In this document: piece after piece, positions 1-9,077 of the stretch
Position numbering within the stretch: position 1 is the first letter of the stretch
Layout: each line of letters begins with the position of its first letter
From: Stentor coeruleus
Taxonomy: Eukaryota; Ciliophora; Heterotrichea; Heterotrichida; Stentoridae
Assembly: GCA_001970955.1 (NCBI GenBank)
Contig: MPUH01000781.1
Location: 1-35,248 of the forward strand
Length of the DNA: 35,248 nucleotides
Direction of reading: 5' to 3'
Position numbers and translations under genes: made by a program
The notes under the pieces: model-generated
Databases searched by the model: none
What the model was told of the DNA's origin: nothing
What the model saw: only the letters and a program-made list of their open reading frames with translations

Positions 1-2620
1 AAGTTTTTGGCTTTTAACACTATCGAGGAACTCTTTATTGTTTACAGCTTGAACATATTTACGCCATCTATCAAATGCTTCTTTAGGTTTGCGTTTAAGC
101 AGGGCATCAAGTCTTTTAATGGTACCTTTAACTGCTGCTGAAGCAAATATTAGTCCTCTAAGCCTTTCATGAGCTTCTTTCATTGTCCTTCTTTGAATCC
201 TATCAAGTGATATTTGAAGTTTAGATGATCTTGCATTGTCATATAATTTCTTATCTTTAATATCTTGTACGGTCTGTCTCCATTTTTTAAGTGCTTTTTT
301 AGGAATATTCTTCAAACCGTTAATCAAGTTTTGCATAGCCCCTTTGATCTTGTTTCCTCCTCCAAGAATTCTTTGAGAAGCATCTCTTGAAGTTCTCTTT
401 ACAATCTTTTCAAGAGCTGATTTGACTTTAAGGCTTCTAACATTGTCGAAAAAGTCTCTTCTCTTAAGTCCTTCAAGATATTTCTTCCATTTCTCAATTG
501 CAGTCTTAGGCATTCTTTGCATTGTTTGATAGATCTTACGAATGGCTCCTTTAATCTTATCTCCTTCACCTACAATTCTTTGAGTTGCATCTCTTAAAGT
601 TCTTTTTGTAACTTTATTCAAACAATTAAGAAGTTTTTGGCTTTTAATACTATCAAGGAATTCTTTATTGTTTACACCTTGAACATATTTACGCCATTTA
701 TCAAAAGCTTGTTTAGGTTTTCTCTTAAGAATTCCGTCCATTCTTTGAATTGTAGATTTAATCTTAGGAGCGGCAAACATAAGTCCTTTAACTCTTTCAT
801 GAGCATCTTTCATTGTCCTTCTCTGAAGTCTCTCTAATGAAAGTTGGAGTTTATACGATCTTGCATTATCATAAAGTTTTCTATCTTTAATTGCTTGTAC
901 GGCATTCTTCCAGTTTCTCAAAGCTTTCTTAGGTATATTCTTTAATCCATTGACAATGTTTTGCATAGCGCCTTTGATTTTATTACCACCACCAAGAATT
1001 CTTTGTGAAGCATCTCTTGTTGTTCTCTTTATAATACATTCGAGTTTAGTCTTGACTTTCAAGCTTCTTACATTATCAAAGAAATCTCTATGTTTAAGTC
1101 CTTCAAGATATTTTCTCCATTTTTCAAGAGCAATCTTAGGCATTTTATGCATAGCAGCATATATTTTCCTTATAGCTCCTTTAACTTTATCCCCTTCACC
1201 TACAATTCTTTGAGTTGCATCTCTTAAAGTTCTTTTTGTAACTTTATTCAAACAATTAAGAAGTTTTTGACTTTTAATACTATCAAGGAACTCTTTATTA
1301 TTTACACCTTGGATATATTTACGCCATTTATCAAAAGCTTGTTTTGGTTTTCTTTTAAGAATTCCGTCCATTCTTTGTATCGTAGCTCTGATCTTAGGAG
1401 CAGCAAACATAAGCCCTTTAACTCTTTCATGAGCATCTTTCATTGTCCTTCTTTGAAGTCTTTCTAATGAAAGTTGAAGTTTATACGATCTAGCATTATC
1501 ATAAAGTTTTCTATCTTTAATTGCTTGCACAGCATTTTTCCAATTTCTCAAAGCTTTCTTAGGTATATTCTTCAATCCATTAATAAGATTAACAAGAGCA
1601 CCTTTAATCTTATCACCACCACCAATGATTCTATGTGAAGCATCTCTTGTTGTTCTCTTTATAATATATTCAAGTTGATTCTTAACTTTTAAGCTTCTTA
1701 CATTATCAAAGAAATCTCTTTTCTTAAGTCCTTCAAGATATTTTCTCCATTTCTCAAGAGCAACTTTAGGCATTTTATGCATAGCAGCATATATTTTCCT
1801 TATAGCTCCTCTAACTTTATCCCCTTCTCCAACTATTCTTTGTGTAGCATCTCTTAAAGTCCTCTTAGTAACTCTATTCAAACTATTTAATAGTTTTTGG
1901 CTTTTAACACTATCAAGTAATTGTTTATCTCTAACAGCTTTCATAAAATAATGCATTTTATCAAAAGCTTGCTTAGGTTTACGTTTCAAAATTCCATCAA
2001 GTCTTTTAATAGTCTGAATAACATGAGGTGAAGTAAACATAACTCCTTTAACTCTTTCAGTAGCATCTTTCATAGTCCTCTTTTGTATTTTTTCAAGCAT
2101 CAAATGTAATTTATAAGATCTAGCATTATCATAAAGTCTTTGATTCTTAATATCCTGTACAGTCCTAAACCATTTCCTAAGAGCAACTTTAGGTATACTA
2201 TTCAACCCATTAACAATACTCTGAATTGCACCTTTAATTTTATCTCCACCACCTATAATCCTATGTGAAGCATCACGAGTTGTCCTTTTAACAATAATCT
2301 CTAAAGTCTGTTTAACTTTCAAACTACGAATATTATCAAAATAATCTCTTCTTCTAAGACCTTCCATATATTTCTTCCATTTATCCATAGCAACTCTTGG
2401 CATTTTCGCAGCAACTGCATAAATACATTTTATCGCCCCTTTAGCTTTACTTCCACCACCAGCTATTCTTTGATACCCATCTCTAACAGTTCTAGTAACA
2501 ACACGTCTTAAATGATAATAAAGTTTTTCAGATTTAACATTATCAATAAGCTCACCACTTTTTACTCTATCAACATATTGTTTCCATTTCCTAATAGCAT
2601 CTCTTGGCATTTTTTCAAAA
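1..2620 (-). repeat. Tandem 630-nt (210-residue) coding super-repeat
   Basis: Unit boundaries recur at 1, 631, 1261, 1891 and 2521, exactly 630 nt apart, each beginning with an AAGTTTTTGG-like sequence (complement of Gln-Lys-Leu codons). Bases 571-639 are identical to 1201-1269. The fourth unit (1891-2520) is clearly more diverged, and the fifth is only partly recognisable. In protein order each super-unit holds a 72-residue unit (TMKDAHERVKG ... KPKQAFDKWRKY), a 69-residue unit (TLRDATQRIVGEGDK ... ALEKWRKYLEG) and a 69-residue unit (TTRDASQRILGGGNK ... ALRNWKNAVQ). The fourth super-unit has Met in place of Trp in one unit (AFDKMHYFMK). The array probably continues left of the window. Confidence 0.93.
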
Positions 2621-5600
2621 CTAGTTTTAAGATTCAAAAGTGGTCCTCTAGCATTCATAAGTGCAGGGAATGTTATAGCTTTAAATCCTTCATTAAGTCT
2701 TGATCTTAAAACACGATGTAAACCATTTTCTAAGCTTTTAGCATCTCCACGAGCACTACGAAGTTTGGTTTTGTGTAAGTCTTTTTTCAAAGCTTTTTTA
2801 TGATCTTTTCTTTTTTCAAGAAGTTCTTTATGCATAACAGTTCTCCATGTATTAAAAGCTGTTGATATATCTCTTTGGAAACTTCTAGCAAGGTTGTTTA
2901 ATGTAGCTTTTACATATTTAGGACTACCAACTATTTTCCTAAACCCAATAGAAATACGAATTCTTAATGCTTTCCATATCGCATCAGTAAGTTTATGGGC
3001 ATAAAGTTCAGGATGAACATTCTTAATAAAACTCTTAAATCCTCGAATATAATTTTTTGTTATGTTCGCTTTCCAATATTTTATAAGATTTGATATCCCT
3101 AAATCCACATCCATTTGCCTAAGTCTTTTATTTTCAGCATCAACAGAATGTTTCCACATAAAAAACCCTCTTTCTATATCCCCAGCATATTTACGCACAT
3201 AAGCATAATAAACTTTGTCTAAAGCTTTTTTAGGATGAGTAAAAGATTTCGCCCCTTGGACTAAATCTGTGAATCTGTCTCTAACTTTTTCATCTAAAGC
3301 AAAAACCAATTTATTCATACCTTGTACCCTACTTATAATCGCTTTTGCATTTCTCTTTTCTTTCCACATCATAAAAGCATCTCTGAAATACAACTCTGTA
3401 TTTTGTGCTGCTCTAAAAATAATCACAGCTTTATCTTTATGATCAAGGGCGAAATTGTAATACTTCCATCTTGTCATAGCTGAATCAAACAATTGGGTTT
3501 TAATAACCATAAGTTTTTTAATTGTCCTTCTCATAATAGCATCAGCATCTTTTATAATCCTAGTTGGATGGAATACTCTATTTGCTCTATTTCCTAAAAG
3601 TCTATGAAGTATTGAAATCATACCAAACATTTTAGTCTTATATTGTTCTTCTTTTTCTAATTTAATTTGAGAACTCCATTTATCAAGAGCTGAGAACATT
3701 CTGCTTTGTGGGAATTTTGATAGATACATATAAAGGTATTTTTGAGTCTTTTTCATATCAGTTTCTGTTGGAGTTTTAGCTAATTGGTTCCAAAGATGGA
3801 AAGATGTTGACATACTAGACCCTCTAACTTCACTTGCATATAATTCAGCTGTTCTTAAACCTTTAAATAATATAGTCGCTCTATCTTTTTGTTTCTGGGC
3901 AAAGTTGTAGTATTTCCATCTAGACATTGCTCCATCAAGTAATATAGATTTATTAATACCAAGTTTTTTGAAATATCTTCTCATTATAGCATCTGCATCT
4001 TTTATAATCCTTGGTGGGTGGAAAACTCTTCTAGTTTTACTTCCAAAGACTCTTTGTAATGTGGAAATCATGCCAAAGATTCTATTTTTTTCAGTTTCTT
4101 TATTTGTCAACTCAATAAACTCTTTCCATATAGAAAATGCTGAAGTCATTCTTCCTTGTGGGAATTTTGCTAGGTACATATACATGTATTTTGAAGTTTT
4201 TGCTTGCTCTTTAGGTGTTGGAGCTTTTGTTAAACCAACCCATAAGTTAAAAGCTGCAAGCATACTAGACCCTCTAATGTTGTTAGCATAAGCTTCTGCT
4301 TGACGCATGCCGTTTAATAATATTGAAGCTCTTTCCCTTTGTGCTTGGGCGAATTTATAGTACTTCCACCTTTCAATTGAATCAGTAAGGCAATTCATTT
4401 GATTCTGTATAAGCTTTTTGAATGACCTTGTCATTATAGCATCAGCATCTTTTATAATCCTTGGTGGGTGGAAAACTCTTTTAGTCCTATTAGCGAACAG
4501 TCTAATCAAAGTTGAGATCATGCCGAAGATCCTATTTTTTTCTGAGTCTTTATCTTGTAATTCAACAGTTTCTTTCCAGATATACATCGCTGAGTTTAAT
4601 CTGCTTTGAACAAATTTCCCCATGTATAAGAATATAAACTTCTTCATCTCATGAAGTTTTTCTTTTACTAATGGGATTTCAATTGGATTTTGTTTTACCC
4701 TTGACCAAGTACCAAATCTTAAATACATAACAGTTATTATGTTTTTCTCCATATTCTTCATAGCTTTAACTAAAACAGCTGATTTAGTCTTAGTTTGTGG
4801 AATTGGCTGAACTGCAGGTTTTACAAATACAGCTAGACCTTTAGCTAGATGTGTAAGCATTTTTTCAATAACCAATTTCTTTTGTTCTTTCACTTCTTTG
4901 CTATATAAATCCTTCCATATTCTAAACGAACTATGCAACCCAATTTTACTAGTCTTAAAAGCACTTCTTAAAAGAGCATATTTGTAGTTATCCTCAGCAC
5001 CTTTGACGTAATCGTGTGGTACAGCATTGATCGCAGCTTGTTTTTCATGAAGTTTCATTTTTAATAAAGCAATTTTAGGGGCGAATTTGTTATAGACTGA
5101 GTTTTCTACTATTGCTGAGAACATTTTGCTATTCACAGTTACTGGTGAACCTTTTATAGAACTTTGCCATTCTCTTAATGTTGACTTTAATTTGAATTCA
5201 TAGACTGAGAAGATTTTTGTTATAGATAAAGTTTTTGATACCGTAATGTTTGTCCTGTTTTCACGTTTGAGTGATGCGGTTTTCCATGCTGAGAGAACTT
5301 TCATAGGGAAATCTTTACGTGCTTGGTTTATTGAGGCCATATAGTTTAGCATCATTTCAAGTTTCAATTTCCCTTCATCGCTTATATCAATATTAGCTTT
5401 CTTTAAACATCCAAGTCTTGATTCTTCTGCTACTGTTGAAATATGCCTTGATTTATCACTGATATTGTTGATAATATTTTCCATTTCTCCTCTATTAAGT
5501 CTAACACGTTTGACTTTACGATGTTTAGCATAATATTCTTCTTCAGAAAACTCTTCTCTTTCCCATTCGTCATCATTAAAAGTTGACCATTGCCAGCGTT

Positions 5601-6531
5601 CTACAAGTAAATATTTCAAGTAATAATGTCTTATATTAGCTTTTTCAAAAAGTTTACTGAGTAAAGCACGGTTTTTAGCCCATATTTGATACCTTTGGTT
5701 TATCCAGGCTGTAAATGCGGTTTGGACGAGTTTTTTACGTATAATAATTTCTGCACTTTTAGCTGCATCACGAAGACGATTTTCTTTATCGATTTGAGCT
5801 TTGACTTTTAATGACCATCTCCAGAAACCTGTTTGTTCAAATCTTAAAGTCCCTGAATTGATAAATTGTGATATCGCTGGATACATTCTATGTCTACGTT
5901 CATATTGATTTAGGGTTTTACGTTTGTATTTAAGGGCATAGTCATCATCTCCATATACACTAGGCTCTTTGTCTGGCAAAGTTCCATTGTGTTTCCATAC
6001 TCTGACTGTTTTTTCCATGTTGATTCCAAGGGCTCCTTTTAATTGGGCTATCATTTTTGCGCATTGAAGTCTTTTGATTTCCAGTTTGTGAAGGGTATCT
6101 TTTTCTTCAACAAGTTTGCGATGTTCTTGAGTCTTGATAAGTCTGAAAGATGTTCCTAAGGCAGATAATCTTTTCATTTGGATTGCTTGCATTGCGTGGA
6201 AAAGCTTTGCTGCCTTTTGAGATGATGGATGATTTGTGAAGCATAAGTGCTTTAAGGTTGGTGGAGTGCTTTGTTTACCTGATATCAATTGTTTGATGTA
6301 GGTTGACATGTTGTTGAAATCATCTGTTCCAAGTTTTTTATGCTCTCTCATTTGACTTAAGACGATGCCTACTGAGCGTAGGTTCGCTTGATTTGATGTT
6401 CTGAGCTTATCAAATAGTTGTTTACTTAACTTTTCATGCTTTTGAGCGTCCCCAGGTCTTCCTGAAAGGACTTTCTCAAGTAAGCTTATTAGACTCGAAG
6501 CTTCCATAATTTTATAATAATGGCCGTCCAT
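1..6531 (-). CDS. Giant Trp-containing helical repeat protein, N-terminal 2,177 residues (runs off left edge); Sfi1/GSBP-like candidate
   Basis: The minus strand stays open from ATG at 6531 to base 1, exactly 2,177 codons with no intron, and is open at the window edge. TAA lies directly upstream of that ATG. A second in-frame ATG at 6507 (MEASSLISLLEKVL) follows a TTATTATAAAATT stretch and may be the real start. The protein is basic and almost wholly helical, with Trp motifs recurring along its length (IWKETVEL, RWKYYNFA, LWNQLAK, KWRKYLEG). The N-terminal third is irregular, the middle has three 150-residue repeats, and the C-terminal part is a 210-residue super-repeat of three units (69, 69 and 72 residues), each with KRTxRDAxxRI and one A(L/F)xKWR. 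Spaced Trp motifs with a period near 3 x 23 residues recall Sfi1 centrin-binding repeats and the giant spasmin-binding proteins described from Spirostomum myonemes. That role is inference; the ORF and repeats are directly visible. Confidence 0.9.
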   Translation of the reverse strand, partial: MDGHYYKIMEASSLISLLEKVLSGRPGDAQKHEKLSKQLFDKLRTSNQANLRSVGIVLSQMREHKKLGTDDFNNMSTYIKQLISGKQSTPPTLKHLCFTNHPSSQKAAKLFHAMQAIQMKRLSALGTSFRLIKTQEHRKLVEEKDTLHKLEIKRLQCAKMIAQLKGALGINMEKTVRVWKHNGTLPDKEPSVYGDDDYALKYKRKTLNQYERRHRMYPAISQFINSGTLRFEQTGFWRWSLKVKAQIDKENRLRDAAKSAEIIIRKKLVQTAFTAWINQRYQIWAKNRALLSKLFEKANIRHYYLKYLLVERWQWSTFNDDEWEREEFSEEEYYAKHRKVKRVRLNRGEMENIINNISDKSRHISTVAEESRLGCLKKANIDISDEGKLKLEMMLNYMASINQARKDFPMKVLSAWKTASLKRENRTNITVSKTLSITKIFSVYEFKLKSTLREWQSSIKGSPVTVNSKMFSAIVENSVYNKFAPKIALLKMKLHEKQAAINAVPHDYVKGAEDNYKYALLRSAFKTSKIGLHSSFRIWKDLYSKEVKEQKKLVIEKMLTHLAKGLAVFVKPAVQPIPQTKTKSAVLVKAMKNMEKNIITVMYLRFGTWSRVKQNPIEIPLVKEKLHEMKKFIFLYMGKFVQSRLNSAMYIWKETVELQDKDSEKNRIFGMISTLIRLFANRTKRVFHPPRIIKDADAIMTRSFKKLIQNQMNCLTDSIERWKYYKFAQAQRERASILLNGMRQAEAYANNIRGSSMLAAFNLWVGLTKAPTPKEQAKTSKYMYMYLAKFPQGRMTSAFSIWKEFIELTNKETEKNRIFGMISTLQRVFGSKTRRVFHPPRIIKDADAIMRRYFKKLGINKSILLDGAMSRWKYYNFAQKQKDRATILFKGLRTAELYASEVRGSSMSTSFHLWNQLAKTPTETDMKKTQKYLYMYLSKFPQSRMFSALDKWSSQIKLEKEEQYKTKMFGMISILHRLLGNRANRVFHPTRIIKDADAIMRRTIKKLMVIKTQLFDSAMTRWKYYNFALDHKDKAVIIFRAAQNTELYFRDAFMMWKEKRNAKAIISRVQGMNKLVFALDEKVRDRFTDLVQGAKSFTHPKKALDKVYYAYVRKYAGDIERGFFMWKHSVDAENKRLRQMDVDLGISNLIKYWKANITKNYIRGFKSFIKNVHPELYAHKLTDAIWKALRIRISIGFRKIVGSPKYVKATLNNLARSFQRDISTAFNTWRTVMHKELLEKRKDHKKALKKDLHKTKLRSARGDAKSLENGLHRVLRSRLNEGFKAITFPALMNARGPLLNLKTSFEKMPRDAIRKWKQYVDRVKSGELIDNVKSEKLYYHLRRVVTRTVRDGYQRIAGGGSKAKGAIKCIYAVAAKMPRVAMDKWKKYMEGLRRRDYFDNIRSLKVKQTLEIIVKRTTRDASHRIIGGGDKIKGAIQSIVNGLNSIPKVALRKWFRTVQDIKNQRLYDNARSYKLHLMLEKIQKRTMKDATERVKGVMFTSPHVIQTIKRLDGILKRKPKQAFDKMHYFMKAVRDKQLLDSVKSQKLLNSLNRVTKRTLRDATQRIVGEGDKVRGAIRKIYAAMHKMPKVALEKWRKYLEGLKKRDFFDNVRSLKVKNQLEYIIKRTTRDASHRIIGGGDKIKGALVNLINGLKNIPKKALRNWKNAVQAIKDRKLYDNARSYKLQLSLERLQRRTMKDAHERVKGLMFAAPKIRATIQRMDGILKRKPKQAFDKWRKYIQGVNNKEFLDSIKSQKLLNCLNKVTKRTLRDATQRIVGEGDKVKGAIRKIYAAMHKMPKIALEKWRKYLEGLKHRDFFDNVRSLKVKTKLECIIKRTTRDASQRILGGGNKIKGAMQNIVNGLKNIPKKALRNWKNAVQAIKDRKLYDNARSYKLQLSLERLQRRTMKDAHERVKGLMFAAPKIKSTIQRMDGILKRKPKQAFDKWRKYVQGVNNKEFLDSIKSQKLLNCLNKVTKRTLRDATQRIVGEGDKIKGAIRKIYQTMQRMPKTAIEKWKKYLEGLKRRDFFDNVRSLKVKSALEKIVKRTSRDASQRILGGGNKIKGAMQNLINGLKNIPKKALKKWRQTVQDIKDKKLYDNARSSKLQISLDRIQRRTMKEAHERLRGLIFASAAVKGTIKRLDALLKRKPKEAFDRWRKYVQAVNNKEFLDSVKSQKL
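3510..4740 (-). repeat. Second coding repeat, about 450 nt (150 residues), three copies
   Basis: Near-identical blocks begin at about 3510, 3961 and 4411. Each encodes EKNRIFGMISTL, then RVFHPPRIIKDADAIM and an FKKL-type motif. Each repeat carries two Trp motifs, of the RWKYY(N/K)FA and (S)xFxxW types. This family differs in sequence from the 210-residue array but shares the Trp-helix style. It lies inside the giant repeat-protein gene, on the N-terminal side of the larger array. Confidence 0.85.
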
Positions 6532-7542
6532 TTAAGTTAGATGAATTTAAATTTTTACTAGTAATAGTCGAGTATGGACTATTTTAAGATAAACAAAGTA
6601 AGATTCAAGATTAAAATTGACTGAAATTTTAAGCTTGTTCAGAATATCAAGACAGTTTCGTGTTTAGAAGTAACAGTTAAAAGTTTTTTTTATGATTTTT
6701 AGTAGTTGGCTTGATTTTTGCAGTGATTTATTGTAGAGTGTTAGAGGTTTTATAATTTTTAGTTAAATTAGTAATTTTTATGTGTTTAGAAAAAGTCTGA
6801 AAATGATCCTGGAGAAGAAGAAAGGGAAGAAGGAACTGGAATCAGGGATTATGAGAAGAAATGGTTGAGTTTGTTTGAAGATATGGAGTAATGAAGAAAT
6901 TTGTTTCCCGATGGAGTCTGTGGAAGGCGATGGTAGGAATGAAGATGGGTTTGGGGAGAAGTTTTTAGGAATTTCGAATAGAGACTAAGATACTTTAGTA
7001 AAAGGTTTTAGGATACCTAAAGCAACCATGAATTTCATAGTTTTTTTTGTGAATATAAGAAAGTATTCAAAAGTTGTAAGAAACTCTACAACTTTTATAT
7101 AAAATCATAATCTCAACATAGAAATCAGTCGATTTTCCTAATCGTAATTTATACACATCACAACTTAATTATATCTAGAAAATATAAGTTGATTGAATTA
7201 TAATTTTAGTATAAAAATCTCTGAAAATACTATTATAACATCTATATTTATATTGAAATATCATAAAATTCATCACTAGAATTATAAATTTTCTACTCAC
7301 AAATACCTTATTTTATCTAATTAAAAACTTCTAAGATATTATTATGCCAAATCATTCTACTTAAAAATAAGAAAAATGGGTGTCGACAAAAATTATTTGT
7401 TAGTTTATTTTCATAGTATTTTTTACTTGTAAAGTTCTAAAAGTATTAGTTTTAATAAAAATAACATATTTTATATGATATAAAATCCTAATTAAACTAA
7501 AACATTTATACAAAATAAGAGTTTTATTATGTTATCTAAATT
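6532..7542. other. Intergenic region, G-rich 5' flank of the giant gene
   Basis: No convincing gene is seen. Bases 6790-6970 are purine/G-rich on the + strand (C-rich on the giant gene's coding strand), as seen upstream of most genes here. The rest, 7020-7540, is very AT-rich and forms the 3' flank of the membrane-protein gene. A 66-codon Pro/Ser-rich open frame on the minus strand at about 6780-6985 lacks a usable start. Confidence 0.6.
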
Positions 7543-8463
7543 TTAATGATTATTTATCATATTGAATGTTTCACTAATACTAACAGACTCCCTTCCTATT
7601 GTAAATGGTAAAATGAAATCTTGATTTCTCCCTGAGTTATCCAAATTGTCTTCCCCAGGAAGTATATCATTTCTTAAAGGTGGTTCTTCATAGACTCTAT
7701 CATGATTGTTCAAATTATTATTTTTCCCATGCAAGTTTATTTCTCTACTAATAAATTCATCAGCAACTTTAACAATATTAATCATCATCTTAGGTTCAAG
7801 TTTTTTCCATAAAACACCAAAAACTGCATATGTTATCATAACAATCATCGAGATAAAAATATGAAGAAATCCTCCATTCCCAATACAAATATTCGCTGCG
7901 TTTATATAATTCCCATTCTTAAAATCCCCTCCAATCCTATCACATTCTCCAACAAAACTCGGGCCAATAACAGCTTCTAAAATACCCAAACAAGTAATTT
8001 CAAAAAAACCTCCACATACAGAAATAATCTGTAAACAAAACAATACAGGTTTTTTATAATAAAGAAAACCTATAATATAAACTAAACAAAAAACTAATAA
8101 TATGATAATAGCGACAATGTCAAAAGCTAAAAATGCTTGAAGGCCAGAATTTAGTTGATCGAATTGTATACATAGCATATCTGTTTCATCTGGGGTAAAT
8201 AAATAATGATTATTTGATGTAGAATTTTGATAGTAGTTTAAACTCATGTTACAGTAGTAATTAGATACTGTTGTGTAGTCTTTTTCAGGAATCATACCTT
8301 TTGAATTGTATATTTTAGTTAAACTTCCGTACCATTTCTTTTGTCCAGATCCTTGGAAGAGCCAAAAAGAAAAGGCTAGTGGAAGGACTCTTAAAAGGAT
8401 AAGCACGGCAAAGTAGGAGATGATAATTCTGGGTTTCTTTACAAATAAGTTTGAATTTTCCAT
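7543..8463 (-). CDS. Four-helix membrane protein of unknown function
   Basis: A 306-residue protein, ATG at 8463, stop TAA. Hydrophobic segments lie at about residues 12-36, 108-136, 139-163 and 199-219. A 70-residue loop after helix 1 holds Cys71 and Cys98 plus several Asn-x-Ser/Thr sites. The loop between helices 3 and 4 holds Cys174 and Cys193, and the last ~85 residues are polar and probably cytosolic. Paired Cys in two loops would suit extracellular disulfides if both ends are cytosolic, a tetraspan topology. I do not recognise a family; no channel or transporter motif is visible. It is transcribed divergently from the kinase gene at 9078, sharing a ~614-bp intergenic region. Confidence 0.8.
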   Translation of the reverse strand: MENSNLFVKKPRIIISYFAVLILLRVLPLAFSFWLFQGSGQKKWYGSLTKIYNSKGMIPEKDYTTVSNYYCNMSLNYYQNSTSNNHYLFTPDETDMLCIQFDQLNSGLQAFLAFDIVAIIILLVFCLVYIIGFLYYKKPVLFCLQIISVCGGFFEITCLGILEAVIGPSFVGECDRIGGDFKNGNYINAANICIGNGGFLHIFISMIVMITYAVFGVLWKKLEPKMMINIVKVADEFISREINLHGKNNNLNNHDRVYEEPPLRNDILPGEDNLDNSGRNQDFILPFTIGRESVSISETFNMINNH

Positions 8464-9077
8464 TGTTATATATAAAGTAAAATAGAGTTTTTTGTAGGTG
8501 GTATGAGTTGGTATTTATGTTTTGATAGATTTTAGATTTTTTGTTAATGATGGGTGATGAAAATTTATATTATGAAAATCAGAGTCTTGATGGAATATTG
8601 TGATATTTTAATTGGATTATTATTTACTATATAATTTCTTAATGATGATATATTTTCTAACATAAAGATATATGGGAAAAAAACTATTGTATTTATGATA
8701 TTGTAGATTATTCAATTTAAATTTAGACTGGTTTTTATATTAAAAATGTACTTAAAAGGGTAAGATTTTATATAATTAGTAAAGATTAATATAATTTATC
8801 CTTGATTATAAGGAAAAAAGTAATTTAGATGTCTTAGACCTTTAAGGAAAATTATAATTCTTAATAAAAGCCAATTTTTTTTACAATTTTCTTCATTAGT
8901 CCATTTAAGTGCTCTAGTATCTTAGCCTATTTTCAGGCTTAAAAAATCTAAAAGCCATAAAATAAGCCTTTTCTATACAGCAAATCCTCTGTTGTTAATC
9001 ATTTAATCAAGAAATTTCTCCAATAAACTTTTGATCATTACAAGCCTGATTAAATAATAAATTATAGAATATTTATT
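8464..9077. promoter_or_regulatory. Divergent intergenic region between the membrane-protein and TKL-like kinase genes
   Basis: The two flanking genes point away from each other, so this stretch must hold both promoters. The half next to the + gene is C-rich: 8881-9060 has 33 C and 16 G. The half next to the - gene is G-biased on the + strand. TATAGAATATTTATT directly precedes the ATG at 9078. No ORF or RNA gene is seen. Confidence 0.6.

Noticed and set aside
637..1467. Plus-strand ORFs of 66-87 residues at 637-837, 950-1213 and 1267-1467
   Set aside because: They recur at the 630-nt period and are antisense shadows of the giant repeat gene. The same holds for 2512-2703, 3968-4291 and 4418-4609.
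6780..6985. Pro/Ser-rich minus-strand open frame of about 66 codons
   Set aside because: It has no usable ATG (an in-frame TAG separates it from the nearest one), no 15-nt intron fits, and its composition is that of the C-rich 5' flank.
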